64,000 bases of DNA from Notospermus geniculatus (Eukaryota; Nemertea; Pilidiophora; Heteronemertea; Lineidae): positions 68,582-132,581 of the forward strand of contig NMRB01000066.1 in assembly GCA_002633025.1 (NCBI GenBank), given 5' to 3'. The notes beneath the pieces were generated by a model. The model saw nothing but the letters and a program-made list of their open reading frames with translations. It did no database searches and was not told where the DNA came from. This document shows positions 34,916 to 45,892 of this stretch, piece by piece. Numbering within the stretch: the first letter of the stretch is position 1; the number at the start of each line of letters is the position of its first letter. The position numbers and the translations under genes were made by a program.

Positions 34916-35880
34916 TTATGCCGAAATTTCCTGACTCGACACACCTACACTACATTCCCGAATAAAGTCTATGGAGAAGAAGCCGATGAATTGACCTATA
35001 GTCGATGATTTTAAACACTCACTCGGCAATTTAATTGGTACAGCAATAAAGACTAGTTGAGACGACATCCAAGAAAGACGGATTCATGAGTGTAACAAAA
35101 GAGATTTCCCAACAGTCCAATCATCCTTGTCTCTTTTCTCCAATCATGCACTTTACGTCTTTTATATTCATTCATGTACACCACATGCAAAGAAATGTTG
35201 AAGATGCTTCAAACATTGGATAACATAACACTCGAGATGTCTGTGCAAAAACATTATTGGAAGTTAGATACGTTTATAAAGTTCTCAAGTTAAGACTCGT
35301 TGCGTCGTGTCTAATATTTCTATTTCAAAAGAACGACAAGTTTTAATAATGGCTGCAAACAGTGTATTATTTTCTTTGGGATTTATCATTTAGTGGGATT
35401 CAGCGTTGTAATTCAATATTTGACCTTGGTCTGTGTACTGTATTTACGATTACCGAACGGAATCAAAATCCCCAATACAAATACTCCAAATACGCCTCAA
35501 GAGGCTTTGTTCACACCTCCACCAGCAGGCTATAATTGGCACGGGCTGGTGTGCGGTCATGCGAATCGACCCCGGTAATATTAGATATCACCCTGGTCGG
35601 AGTGCTGTCCCGCTGATCGACCAGAGTAATATGGGATATTACTCCGGTTGGATTCTGGTAATATCGGATATTACTCCGGTTGGAATTCCTGCTGTCTGAC
35701 CGACCGTGGTCAGTATGGGATGGGGTTAAGGATAATGTGCATGACCGGGGTTGAAGTTCATCTCGAGCGAGCGTCCGGGGCTAATATGGAGTTGCAGAGT
35801 GGTGTGAGATCCAGTAGTCTTGAACGTTAGTTGGGATGTTGATATTTTTGGTGGCTGGGAGGGGAATGTCGATGGTCGTC
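34916..35880. other. No gene; short local repeats
   Basis: 35620-35690 repeats ggatattactccggttgga twice with partial flanking copies. Otherwise nothing recognised. Confidence 0.4.
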
Positions 35881-35938
35881 AGCTGCCCCTGCATTCAGAG
35901 AGACTTTACTGAAAAGTCTCTCTGAATGCAGGACAGCT
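35881..35938. repeat. 58-nt hairpin
   Basis: agctg..ctgcattcagagagactt and aagtctctctgaatgcag..agct pair with a 4-8 nt loop. Strong for a single hairpin. Confidence 0.82.
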
Positions 35939-36094
35939 GACAGGATCTGTGGTTATAAGTATTTATTAGCAAATACAGATTTGTAGGGAAATGGAAGGCT
36001 GGGGAGATATTCGTCCTGCGACTAAAAGTGTCCAGCCAAAAAAAAACAGAGAAACAGATTCAGCCAAAAAAATAAACAGAGAAACAGACGCGTA

Positions 36095-36175
36095 AAAAAA
36101 CCGCCTTTCGCAAGGTTCGAACCCGGCGCCACGGATTCATAGTCGGACGTTCTACCGATGCGCCACCCGGCCATA
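36095..36175 (-). repeat. tRNA-like sequence (minus strand)
   Basis: The minus strand reads ggccgggtggcgcatcggta, then a B box (gggttcgaacc). A/B-box spacing is tRNA-like, but the acceptor ends do not pair. SINE head or tRNA pseudogene. Confidence 0.55.
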
Positions 36176-36413
36176 ATGCGGGCTGCTGAATAAATGTTTA
36201 TGAATACATCCCAGCTACTCAACATATTTTTATTGATAATAGAAATGACGTCACAAATCAGAATAATCTTACAAAAATCGCATTTCACAACATCCACAGA
36301 GCAAGTCCCCATCAAATCTGTCAGTATATCGCTACATAATGTACCCATCTACTAAAAACGTTACCAACCGTCCGATATATTCCACCTGAACATTAGGCGC
36401 ATTTCACCTATAA

Positions 36414-36555
36414 AGCAAGGTTCATTGGCGCACGGATCCGGTCCGTTTTCACTCCGTTTGCCTCTATTTTTGCGGATACGACAACGCAAAAGTCAATATG
36501 ATCGATTTCTTACGGACCTAAGTCGGACAAAATCCGTGCGCCAATGAGCCCTGCA
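36414..36555. mobile_element. 142-bp palindromic MITE, TAA target duplication
   Basis: Arms gttcattggcgcacggat and atccgtgcgccaatgagc; TAA at 36411-36413 and 36556-36558. PIF/Harbinger type. Confidence 0.85.
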
Positions 36556-36566
36556 TAAGTCCAATT

Positions 36567-36830
36567 CTATTGACTGACCCGTGACAAGTCTTTGGCCAGC
36601 TTCGCTGTTCGCGTTGGGCCCTTGCGTCTAGGCCTATCACTACGGTTGGCATTCATCTGAGCGAGTTCCAGATCGCCTACGCTAGATTGGCATATGCCTA
36701 GGTTAGAATTTATCTGATGTGAGTGATTGGGGTCAATGATCGGGTTGTTTTTCATACAGGCCTGTAACGGACGTTTGGTGAGACCTGCCGGTACAAACGG
36801 GGTGGAGTTCCCGGGAGATGCGGCATACAT
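36567..36830 (-). CDS. Possible short coding exon, 87 aa, unknown
   Basis: The minus-strand frame starts MYAASPGNSTPF and ends with a basic segment (RPRRKGPTRTAKLAKDLSRVSQ, split here as RPRRKGPTRT and AKLAKDLSRVSQ) before a TAG. It looks more like real protein than most frames in this window, with mixed hydrophilic residues and little simple repeat, but I recognise no family. The stop lies 9 bp from the target site of a palindromic MITE at 36414-36555. No promoter or clear splice sites support it. Confidence 0.22.
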   Translation of the reverse strand: MYAASPGNSTPFVPAGLTKRPLQACMKNNPIIDPNHSHQINSNLGICQSSVGDLELAQMNANRSDRPRRKGPTRTAKLAKDLSRVSQ

Positions 36831-37042
36831 GTAGGTCTAATCATCTTAAGGGCCACCCCCATGTCATTTTCAACACTTCCTGTGAAAATGGTGCCATTTC
36901 GATCAGAAACCACGGAGAAGTTCGTGTTCGAAGTTAAAGCGCCACCGTCAATTATAATATAGATGGTAATAACGATAAATCCTTGTATATTTACATCATA
37001 CATGTATTTCTTTTGCTAAAATGCTATATACTTTGGATGTAT

Positions 37043-37149
37043 GGTTGTATTTTAGAACGTTCCTTAACGTTAAGGTCGACCTTAAGTCTGTTGTAAAACC
37101 ATCGAAACAAAAGATTTAAGGTGGACCTTAACGTTCTAAAATACGGCCC
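37043..37149. mobile_element. ~107-bp palindromic element
   Basis: gtattttagaacgtt..aaggtcgaccttaa at the left and ttaaggtggaccttaacgtt..ctaaaatac at the right. The left arm carries an 8-bp extra (ccttaacg). Confidence 0.75.
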
Positions 37150-37681
37150 AATAGGTATCTACCAAAACTCTTGAACGTAAACTAATGATGAACGTAACTA
37201 TGTTACGTCCAGCAGTGTAACTTCGGCTGTGATTGGTCATACAGTCCCTGTCACCCAGACAATGATGAAATGAGTTAATCGCACCCTGTTTCGCCTACAT
37301 AAAGTGCAGTTTCTGATTGGACGTGTCCGTGTCTCATACGGAAGAAAAGGGATAAAGGCTGTTGTGGCTTAGACAAACTACTTGACCACAATAATGGTCA
37401 TGTGTGAGACGCAGTTTACTTATTAAGAAGCAGGCTTGTTCGCGCTTTTAAAACAGCTTCATTACTGGTTTACAACAAAATAGGCATCGGAGCGATGTCA
37501 ATGGTTTCCGATCTTGAAGACGGTGACCAATCTACCACTAGCCAATTTCCAGTTGAGGTTATGAGAAGTTTACTACTCTAGAGCTGGTTGACTGTGACCT
37601 CGACCTCAAGTATTGCGTGACGAGAACAGGCATCCTTGATTAAATCTACGATGGTTTAACATTCACATGTATTTACAGCTT
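37150..37681. other. No feature recognised
   Basis: Non-coding sequence between two palindromic elements. Confidence 0.3.
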
Positions 37682-37960
37682 CTTAAAGCTGAACTTAATA
37701 GATATAAACCCCAAGCGGCAGAGGTAGAAATTACGAACAGCCACAAGGCACTTCCAAACTACCTCTGAAAACGATACACCCTCTCGGACGGTCACAGTTG
37801 GTTTCACTTGCCACCACGCTCTTGAACAGTAAAGATCTCAGCACAGCTGCCAAATGAGAAAAAACGAAAAATAATCTGTGATGGCACCGAGATTCGAACC
37901 CACAACCCTCTGATCGATTCGCCAACCTCTTTCTGTACGCGCCACGAAGCCTGCTTGCAT
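37682..37960 (-). mobile_element. tRNA-derived SINE, left arm of a large inverted pair
   Basis: The minus strand reads gcgcgtacagaaagagg, then a B box (gggttcgaatc) and a ~200-bp body. It is the inverted copy of 38038-38320. Confidence 0.8.
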
Positions 37961-38037
37961 ACAACGACGCCGATCTACAGTAAAGGGGCTGTGGTTTTGA
38001 AGATCTTCATGAGGAAATAAAGCGATCGGAATTCGTC

Positions 38038-38320
38038 ATGCAAGCAAGCAGTCTTCGTGTCGCGTACAGAAAGAGGTTGGCGAATCGATCAGAGTGTTGT
38101 GGGTTCGAATCTCTGTGCCATCACAGATTATTTTTCGTTTTTTCTCATTTTGCAGCTGTGCTGAGATCTTTACTGTCCAAGAGCGTGGTGGCAAGTGAAA
38201 CCAACTGTGACCGTCCGAGAGGGTGTATCGTTTTCAGAGGTAGTTTGGAAGTGCCTTGTGGCTGTTCGTAATTTCTACCTCTGCCGCTTGGGGTTTATAT
38301 CTATTAAGTTCAGCTTTAAG
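38038..38320 (+). mobile_element. tRNA-derived SINE, right arm of a large inverted pair
   Basis: Reads gtcgcgtacagaaagagg, B box ggttcgaatctc, the body with ggtggcaagtgaaacc, ending aagttcagctttaag. Separated by 77 bp from its mirror copy; the two arms differ at only a few positions by eye. Confidence 0.8.
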
Positions 38321-38711
38321 TTCACTCTAAATAGGTACATGTATCAAGAGGAAGGACTATTATTTGACGGAATGGTTATCACCAGTTCTTACCGCTTGGT
38401 GTCAGCAGCGCATGGGACCTCACAGCTCATTAAAATTAAGAATAAAATCCTTTTCAAACAACCGTGTTATCTGACGGGAAAAAATCGCCCTGAATGAATG
38501 TCTGCATGGAAAACACAACCTAACTGACCGTATTGGCTGGTGATTGAAGTTTCATCATCAATTTCTATTCAACTATTCAAAGATCATGAATACTAGCCCG
38601 CCCCCTATTCATACTCTGAACGTATGGTTCACCAATCATAATTATCTACCATAGGGTCATGGACGAAATATACGTCTATGTTTACGGACACTTTCGGTAG
38701 ATACCTATTTT

Positions 38712-40213
38712 ATAGGTATCCTTCACGAGGAAACGTATACCAGACTGGGCCGTCACGCGGTACCGTGATGGAAACGTGCACGTGACTTTGTCGCGCCCAA
38801 CCGCGCAATGACTATACAAAATACAATATTTGTTTCGGCAGAAAACGCCTACAATCCTGCGTGGAGGGGACGGAAACTTCTCACCGTAAATTTATACAAT
38901 TTTTGTCAATAAACAAGCAAGAATTCACTGTGTCATACTCACGTTTAAAGATTTTACAGGCAATTTTCGACCGAAATTTACCTTGACAGCCGTAATGGCA
39001 GGCCTGTCATGCCTACCTGCATTATATGCCATTTTCGGCGCCATAAACGCCTGCAAAGCCTGAAATTCAGTTCAGGTATGTAGATAAGATGATAGAGATT
39101 GCATTTGGACAGGTCATTTCAAAATGACGCTTTTTTAAAACGATTGACGCTTTTTTGAAATTAGACGTGCTAAAGTCTCTTATCTTCGGGTGGCCTCGGT
39201 TAGCCGCGATTGTTGTTGTAATCTTCACAAGTAAACCATTGTAAAACGTTGACTTCAACTGCCACGTGATATCACGCTGCAGCGCGACCACCATTCCCAC
39301 CATGCTCGGCGAGCAGTTGTGCGGTTGCGCCACATTCGATCCACTTCCTCTTTTCACCACGGAATCACGGTAAAGGTCCGTTTCCACAGAAGCGGTAGCG
39401 TGAGCGTTTTGACGCTTCGCCCATTGTTTGGAAGCAGAGCGGCGGAAAATAACAAAAGATTTGACGCATCACGCAGCGTGAAACGCGTCTGTGGAAACGA
39501 GCCTTAAAGCGCGAATCACGGTACCGCGTGACGACCCAGTCTGTATACACGGACGTATACCAGACGGATAACCTAAACTCGCCAATTACTAAGTTTCGCC
39601 GTAACATTGCATGAAGTGCATTATCTAGGGGGCGTGATGTNGCCTCCAGACTCAATCAATTCCCCCCCGCAGGTCATAAAAGCTAGCTAGGGCCTGACAA
39701 TGTTACAATATTCATTTGTTGCCAGGGACAGTTTTTCCTGGGGACATTCGTTCCTTTCACACCTAGTTATTTATAACCATAATGATTTTGCCTGTGCCGG
39801 TCAATGAAAACACAGACCGAGGGCGGCGGCCGTATCGCTATTCACAAACACAGTATAAGTAACGCACTGAAGAATTACTGATTCGACAGCTGCGTATGTC
39901 AAACTGAATGAGCTCTACTTCACTACCTTTCTCAATGTAAACTATTGAGCAAAAAGCGACCACCGCCCAAACAAGAATGACATGATTAACATGGAATATT
40001 AGCATATGACCAATCACGACACCGGAGTTTAATGAGGTCTGACGACTTATAGCATAAGTCATCGTTAGGTCGCAAACTCGCCAAGGCGGAGACATTACGC
40101 CCCTTGGATAATGCACTTCATGGAATGTATGGCGAAACTTAGTAATTGGCGAGTTAAGGTTATACGTCGGGTATACGTTCGTCTATACGTCGCCTCGTGA
40201 AGGATACCTATAG
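38712..40213. mobile_element. ~1.5-kb compound foldback element
   Basis: The ends ataggtatccttcacgagg (38712) and cctcgtgaaggatacctat (to 40211) are inverted copies. Two more inverted pairs lie inside: 38740-38770 with 39524-39553, and 39551-39650 with 40080-40175. A Harbinger-type MITE is nested at 39374-39504. No coding capacity. Confidence 0.68.
39374..39504. mobile_element. 131-bp MITE, TAA target duplication (nested)
   Basis: AGGTCCGTTTCCACAGA and the inverted TCTGTGGAAACGAGCCT, TAA on both sides (39371-39373, 39505-39507). Confidence 0.86.
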
Positions 40214-40346
40214 GGTCGTATTCATAAAGCGGTTCTACATGTATTGTTAGAACCGTCTTAGGCCGGTTCCTAGTAAGGTCAACCACGTTACTTGGAACCG
40301 GTACTAATACGGTTCTAATGATAGAACCGCTTTATGAATACGACCC
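40213..40346. mobile_element. 134-bp palindromic MITE
   Basis: GGGTCGTATTCATAAAGCGG and its inverted copy at the right, ATA on each side. It lies immediately beside the end of the compound element at 40213. Confidence 0.84.
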
Positions 40347-40373
40347 ATAGTGTTTTTCTATTATGAAAGTGCC

Positions 40374-40400
40374 TGAAGAAGGCCCCGGTGGCCGAAAATT
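40374..40400 (+). repeat. Retroelement 3'-end hairpin motif, copy 1
   Basis: ctgaagaaggccccggtggccgaaaa: a short hairpin between ctgaagaag and cgaaa. The same design occurs at 54489 (+) and ~50586 (-). Confidence 0.5.
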
Positions 40401-40459
40401 CGTAAGAAATATGATTTATTTCGAAATTGAATGGACTCAGTGTCATATTTGATGCCTTA

Positions 40460-40602
40460 AGCTGCGTTTACCAGACATCCGGAATGCGGTATACGGGATG
40501 CGGAAGCGATACGTTGTATGCGAAAATGCACAGCATACATGCACATGCACATGTATACCGCTTCCGCATTCCGCATTTTCCGGGTGTCTGGTCAACGCAG
40601 CT
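40460..40602. mobile_element. 143-bp palindromic MITE, TTA target duplication
   Basis: AGCTGCGTTTACCAGACA and TGTCTGGTCAACGCAGCT; TTA at 40457-40459 and 40603-40605. PIF/Harbinger type. Confidence 0.9.
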
Positions 40603-40605
40603 TTA

Positions 40606-42535
40606 GACTTCAGCATTGGATATAGTAAGTGGTGAAACAAATACTTTCCTGTCTTATAATTTGTAAAATTGGATTCAAAGTTTGTAATCTAATTACAGTA
40701 ATGAAAATTGCCACGCTTGCTTATCCGATTCTGAATTCCATGACTGATGAGCTAATTAGTCAGAAATAAATCTGGTTAAAATAATTTTTGATAAGAAGGA
40801 CTTTTATCTATTATTGATGTAATGATATCTCGGTAAAACATTGGATGATATATGTATGTTTGATAAACGATAGTGATATAACTCCTCTGTGAGTTTCCCA
40901 TGCTAAATGCGACACTGATGGATCAATTGACTGAACGCAAAATAAATTACTTTGGCATCTTATTAGCTGTTCGAATAAAGATTGGGAGGTTGCTATTAGA
41001 ATTGAGTTAGCCCCGTCTTCGACCGATCAAAGCTTGTATTCTCTGATGTGTTCGATAAGCCAATCAGAGTGCGCTGCGTGTTCGGGTCGGTTATGTGATT
41101 GCCTGAGGGTCGATGCTGATTTGAGATTGAGTCGGATGAACTTGGAATGGATGTATGGATATGAGAAAGTGTGTTACAGGTTGTCCTACTGGGGAAAGAC
41201 CGATAAAATGGTCAACAAGGAAGACATCTGATCGATGTCGATGGTTCCCGAATGCACGTTGCCTTGAAAAATTATGAAAGAGTTTGTTCAAACATGGGTG
41301 TTAGCAGAAATCGGGGTGGCCAAAAAGAAAGAGGACTAAATTAAAATTCAAATAACTCAATTTTCAGGGCACTATGAAATTTTGTACACGTTACAAGATG
41401 GTATCATTAATTTGAAGATATCAATATCTAATCGAATATCCATAACCCTGATAATGTATGTCAGGTTGTTTCACCCTGATATGGGGCTAAACCATGGAGA
41501 AAAATCGCATCTTTCTTCTCCAAAGTCAATCACCGGTTAGGAATATGAAGATTGCATAAGATTATGGTAAGCCAAAAATGCTTGAGATTTATGTGGGTAT
41601 CGTAATATCCTGGAAGCTGAACATATTAAGTAGGATTTCAAGGCCGATTTATCCTTGCAAACATTAGCTCAGATTGCTTCTTCGGCAAGATGTATAGAAG
41701 AATATGTAACCTACGTATGTCTATGGGCGTCAGATATTTTCCATCAAAGGCTGATTATCGTATTAGGGGGTATAGCTTATTTTCATTCGTACCCAGATGT
41801 AAAGTGTCACAGAGTGTTCCCCGTTTGAAATGAGATGTGATGGTCTCTCCAGCTGCCTTGTGAATGGGATATGGGGAAAACTTGAAAATGTTACACAAAA
41901 CGTACGTAGTACATCGGGTCCATTCGCCGAAAAGGTATAGTTCAGTCCCTTGGTTTGGAGAGCGGTGCGCACGGCGATGGTGGCGCTGGCTGTCGAGAAA
42001 AAGTGGCAATATCGGGCTCCTTTAATTCCTCGGATGACGAATACGTTTTCAGCAAGAAAGGCAAAATAAAATGAACAAAATATATTATTTCAGGAGTGCA
42101 AGCGTCAACTCATCAGGGCATTATAACTACACATCAAATAATACTGGACGGTATGTACGTAATAAAGGAGGAAACCGGAGCTCCCGGGACAAATCCACCA
42201 TGTCGAGGAGAGATTGCCTTCGCTACCGCATAAGTCCGCTGGAACGGCCGGTGTGACAGGGATTATAGCCCCTCGAATCTAATTCCGGTGTAATAGAATC
42301 CAATGTCCCCCGGTATGAGATGTCCCCCAACAATACATTTACGGATGAAGCGGCACCATTGAAAAGGACTCTAGAGAGACTAAGACCCTTAATCCTGTAA
42401 CAAACAATACATGGGGACATCAGAAAGACGAGGGCATTAGATTCTACACACCTGTTTTATTTTTCAACGAGGGATAAAAATGGCCGTAGAGGCCATGATC
42501 ATTCAAATGTCGCCAAACAATAGCAGACTATTGTG
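40606..42535. other. Long stretch without a recognised feature
   Basis: One end of the GGTGTGACAGG MITE family at ~42248. Frames are short and unrecognised. Confidence 0.3.
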
Positions 42536-42650
42536 TTAGATAGATAGATTTTATTCTCCATTACAAATAAGAATACAAAGAAAATAAATATCCGGGGCTG
42601 AGGCAGGATGCATTATTAGCCCCTATTGTGTTCGGGACTTGCATCCCTGG
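42536..42650 (-). mobile_element. LINE-like 3' end (minus strand)
   Basis: The minus strand ends aataaaatctatctatc, a poly(A)-signal-like motif followed by a short (ATCT) tail. Similar in layout to 44558-44842 (a shared ctaataatgc / caataatgcc-type phrase). Confidence 0.45.
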
Positions 42651-42672
42651 GACTTTCTCCTCTGGAGATATA

Positions 42673-42805
42673 CAGTCAACTCTCGTTATGCCGCCAGTGG
42701 CGGTATATCGACGGTATTGTTGTTGGCAATGTTGAAATGCCTTCGACCGAGGAAATCAATTGTCTGTGGCGGTATATCGAGGGGCGGTATAACGAGAGTG
42801 GACTG
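42673..42805. mobile_element. 133-bp pogo/Tigger-type MITE
   Basis: CAGTCAACTCTCGTTATGCC and GGTATAACGAGAGTGGACTG at the ends, TA on both sides (42671-42672, 42806-42807). CAGT termini and TA duplication are typical of the pogo group. Confidence 0.87.
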
Positions 42806-42851
42806 TAGCTGGATCGAATCCGCGCCCTCATTCGTTGCAGACCCGGATGTT

Positions 42852-43228
42852 CCCAACCTCGTTCCCAGGGGTCGTTCGCTTTCTGACAATATGGCGGTCG
42901 CGTCACTAACCCCTGGCATCAGCTTTGGATTTGACGCACGTGATTGGTTGACGGGAAACCGTCAAATATATCCAAGAATATACCCAAAGAAATTTTCAAA
43001 ATATTTCGGATCAAACCAGAAGGTTATCTATATCCAGGTTTGATGATTTTTTGTAAAAAGAATTTTAAAAAGCACTGGTTAGTATTTCAAATTGATTATT
43101 TTGACTCGTGCTGCCACGTATACTTAGTCCAAGATTCCTGGATTAGCAACCGAAGCTGATTCCAGGGGTTAGTGAGCGAGTGGTCCGAGGTTGTCTGAGC
43201 GAACTATACCCCTGGGGACGAGGTTGGG
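42852..43228. mobile_element. ~377-bp MITE with CCCAACCTCGTTCCC ends
   Basis: Inverted ends CCCAACCTCGTTCCCAGGGG and CCCCTGGGGACGAGGTTGGG. The 11-bp string ggatgttccca is shared by both borders, giving a 5-, 7- or 9-bp target duplication depending on the exact end. Confidence 0.78.
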
Positions 43229-43876
43229 ATGTTCCCATACCTCTCAAAAAGTTTCCAAGTGGTGGAGATGGACTAGGTATTTCATAAAAACAACCGAGAC
43301 TGAACAAATGGATTATGGAGATCTATTCGAACAAAATCACCAAGGCCATTTTCATATGCTTTCAATACATTTTATATACGGACATGACGGTTCTTGTTGA
43401 GGTGTTTCCAAGAGTCTCAAACCTTCCGATAGTACATGCACTTCAATGTTTTAGGATACCAGTAATAAATCTCAGCTAACCCTCTGATTAGATCCATCAA
43501 CGCAGTGATTGCTGTGACCCTGGTGCCCAAGCACAAGTTGCCCTCACTAGGTTTATTGCTGTCTGAGGGTATTGACACAGACCTGATACCACGGCCACTC
43601 GGCAAATGATATGGTCCGGAATCCCGTGGAAATAAGCCGGGTAAATCTAATGAGTTTTCTTATTTGTCGGCAAAGGATATGATCAAAGGAGTAAAATAAT
43701 GCTATGTTCGGATGAATACTTTGCTAGTCTTGGGTTCACTGAGCAAGTCTCAAGACCAGGAAAGTGCATGATATGAAGATGATGTGTCGACTGACCACAT
43801 CCTGTAATCTATAGAATATAATTATGTAGCTCATTTTCTGACAAGGTGACTTTCTACGTCTCCAGCATGGTACATG
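43229..43876. other. No feature recognised
   Basis: Non-coding sequence between two MITEs. Confidence 0.3.
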
Positions 43877-43879
43877 TAA

Positions 43880-44230
43880 AGCCTTGTTCACACTGGCGGC
43901 GCGGTGCGATGTGGTGCGATGCGTTGAAAAATCGCCAAGCGGTGTCAGTTTTGAGAAAGCGCGGCGCGGCTGCGCGCGGTGGTCATGATAGTGACATCAT
44001 TCATGGCATTCAAATTGTCCCAGATATGCCGATATCCTCACGCGGCAGGCGATTCGACGCGGAAAAATACTGCAGGAGCGATCCGGGGCGGTGGAAATCG
44101 CTCGTCGCGTCCTACCGCTTCTTACCGCATCGCGTCGCACCGCAAGTGTGAACAGCTATAGGCTTAACAGTGGAAACAATCAGGCGCGAAACATTTCGCA
44201 TCGCACCGCGCCTGCAGTGCGAACGAGGCT
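43880..44230. mobile_element. 351-bp MITE, TAA target duplication
   Basis: AGCCTTGTTCACACTGGCGG at the left, CCTGCAGTGCGAACGAGGCT at the right, TAA at 43877-43879 and 44231-44233. The interior is very GC/CpG-rich with internal inverted ends near 44150. Confidence 0.87.
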
Positions 44231-44244
44231 TAAGCTGGAGATTA

Positions 44245-44382
44245 GGGAGGTTGAGATCAGCGACTTATCACGGATCCTATTACGTATACGGATCGAAATG
44301 TGCACAAAATCTGTCCTCGTTGTACAGAATTCTATCCGTATACGTATAAGGATCCGTGATAAGTCGCTGATCTCAACCTCCC
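44245..44382. mobile_element. 138-bp palindromic MITE, TA flanks
   Basis: GGGAGGTTGAGATCAGCGAC and its inverted copy; each arm is ~50 bp and nearly perfect. TA at 44243-44244 and 44383-44384. Only 11 bp from the previous MITE's target duplication. Confidence 0.9.
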
Positions 44383-44457
44383 TAATGCAGGGATCATGAA
44401 GTTACATGTATGAAGACAAGAAAACCATGATATCCCCAACACGTTTTACAGTGTTAT

Positions 44458-44965
44458 TAAAGCACCACTGTATGCATGAGGTCTGCCTCAGTATCCCCCC
44501 CCCCCCAAAACGTGATAAGACTGGTGTTCTGTCCAACCCATACATAGCCTGAGTGATGATGATGATGATATAATTTTATTAAAGAACAGATGACTATACA
44601 AGTACATATACTACAATATGGGCCAAGACGTAGGCATTATTGGCCCAACTTATATTCAAGAGAGAAAGGTTACATTGCGTACAGTGCAGACAGGAATCTT
44701 AAATTGATGACAAGTTGCTGGATACACAAGAAAAAAAAAGCTGGGTATCATAACTGAAATATTGTAACTAATTATCTTAATTTGTAAGAAAAGTCCAGAT
44801 GTCTAAAATAAACTGGCCCACCCGTTCGATAATTTTGAAGTTCATAGCCTGAGTGATAACACCTATAGGCTGGACTGATACTATGTCGAAACCTTAGCTG
44901 ACAAAATGGCCTGCATCCTTTTCATCACTTGGCGCTCTGAAGCGTGACGAACCCTTCAAAGCATG
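44458..44965. repeat. Dispersed repeat split by a retroelement
   Basis: Matches 1199-1440. The insertion at 44558-44842 splits it. Confidence 0.7.
44558..44842 (-). mobile_element. 285-bp LINE/SINE 3' fragment with 15-bp target duplication
   Basis: Flanked by catagcctgagtgat on both sides (44543-44557, 44843-44857). The minus strand ends ttaataaaattatatcatc(atc)n, that is AATAAA followed by a simple-repeat tail. A 5'-truncated retroposon on the minus strand. Confidence 0.87.
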
Positions 44966-45132
44966 CATTGAAACGTCCGGGTACATGCACACTGATCATG
45001 ATCAACCTCGCCACCATGAATTAGCGCTGTGGTACAAAGTGTACACTGAACACATAGTCTCTAAACCTACAGACGAGGTTGCCTAAAGGTCAAAGGTTAC
45101 ATCGGCCCCCACGAGAGAAAACCTAATGCGTA

Positions 45133-45228
45133 CATTGGGTGATTTCAAAGTTGGTTTTAACACCGGTTTTACAATGCATTAAAGCATTGCAAAACCGGTA
45201 TTAAAACCAACTTTGAAATCACCCAATG
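45133..45228. repeat. 96-bp near-perfect palindrome
   Basis: cattgggtgatttcaaagtt..ggttttacaatgc and the inverted copy meet at attaaa. Only one or two mismatches by eye. Confidence 0.92.
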
Positions 45229-45512
45229 GCGCTTTAAGTGATATCTTGTTTAGCCTACTGTGCTGATGGTGTATTGTTTTATACATCCTCCATTCTATGA
45301 ATCATGCATGAGCTCAGTTGTTTCAATGAGAAGTTAATGAATTTTGACAGTCTCTTTTTTTATCATGGCTTCATCACCGAGGGGAATTTCCCCAGATAAT
45401 TACCAATATATTTTTCAGCTCTCGTTTAAGATTTTTATGAGTTCTTTATTTCAAAATAATTATGTGGCACAGAGGTGTGATAAAACATCCACCATGATTT
45501 TGCACTCACATA

Positions 45513-45892
45513 AGCTGTGGTTACACTACATAAATCCCCGTGCTTACACCGGGGATTTTGCGGTTACACCTATAAATCGCCGTGCTTATTAGCCCTAGCG
45601 AGCTCGAAGGGGCTACGCCGGGGCTTTCTGCCTGTAGTTCCGAGCACCCCGACAGTTGGCGATGCAAATCGATGGGGCATGCGCATGCGTATAAGCTGTT
45701 TCACGCCTCCAGTAGCCACCTGATTACGGAGAGTTGCCTACATGCAGTGCCCCTATCGCCGGGTTAAGGAACTTATTACCAATCGCATTTTGAGAAATGT
45801 AACCGCTCGCCGTATCAACGCCGTGTTTTATTTGGTTCGGAAAAACTCTTGTCTCAAAAAGCACGAGGATTTTAGATAGGTGTAACCAGGGT
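45513..45892. mobile_element. ~380-bp MITE, GTGGTTACAC family, copy 1
   Basis: Ends AGCTGTGGTTACAC and GTGTAACCAGGGT with TA beside each. Similar in ends and length to 47077-47461. Confidence 0.7.

Noticed and set aside
36095-36175. Functional tRNA gene on the minus strand
   Set aside because: Acceptor ends do not pair; treated as a tRNA-like repeat.
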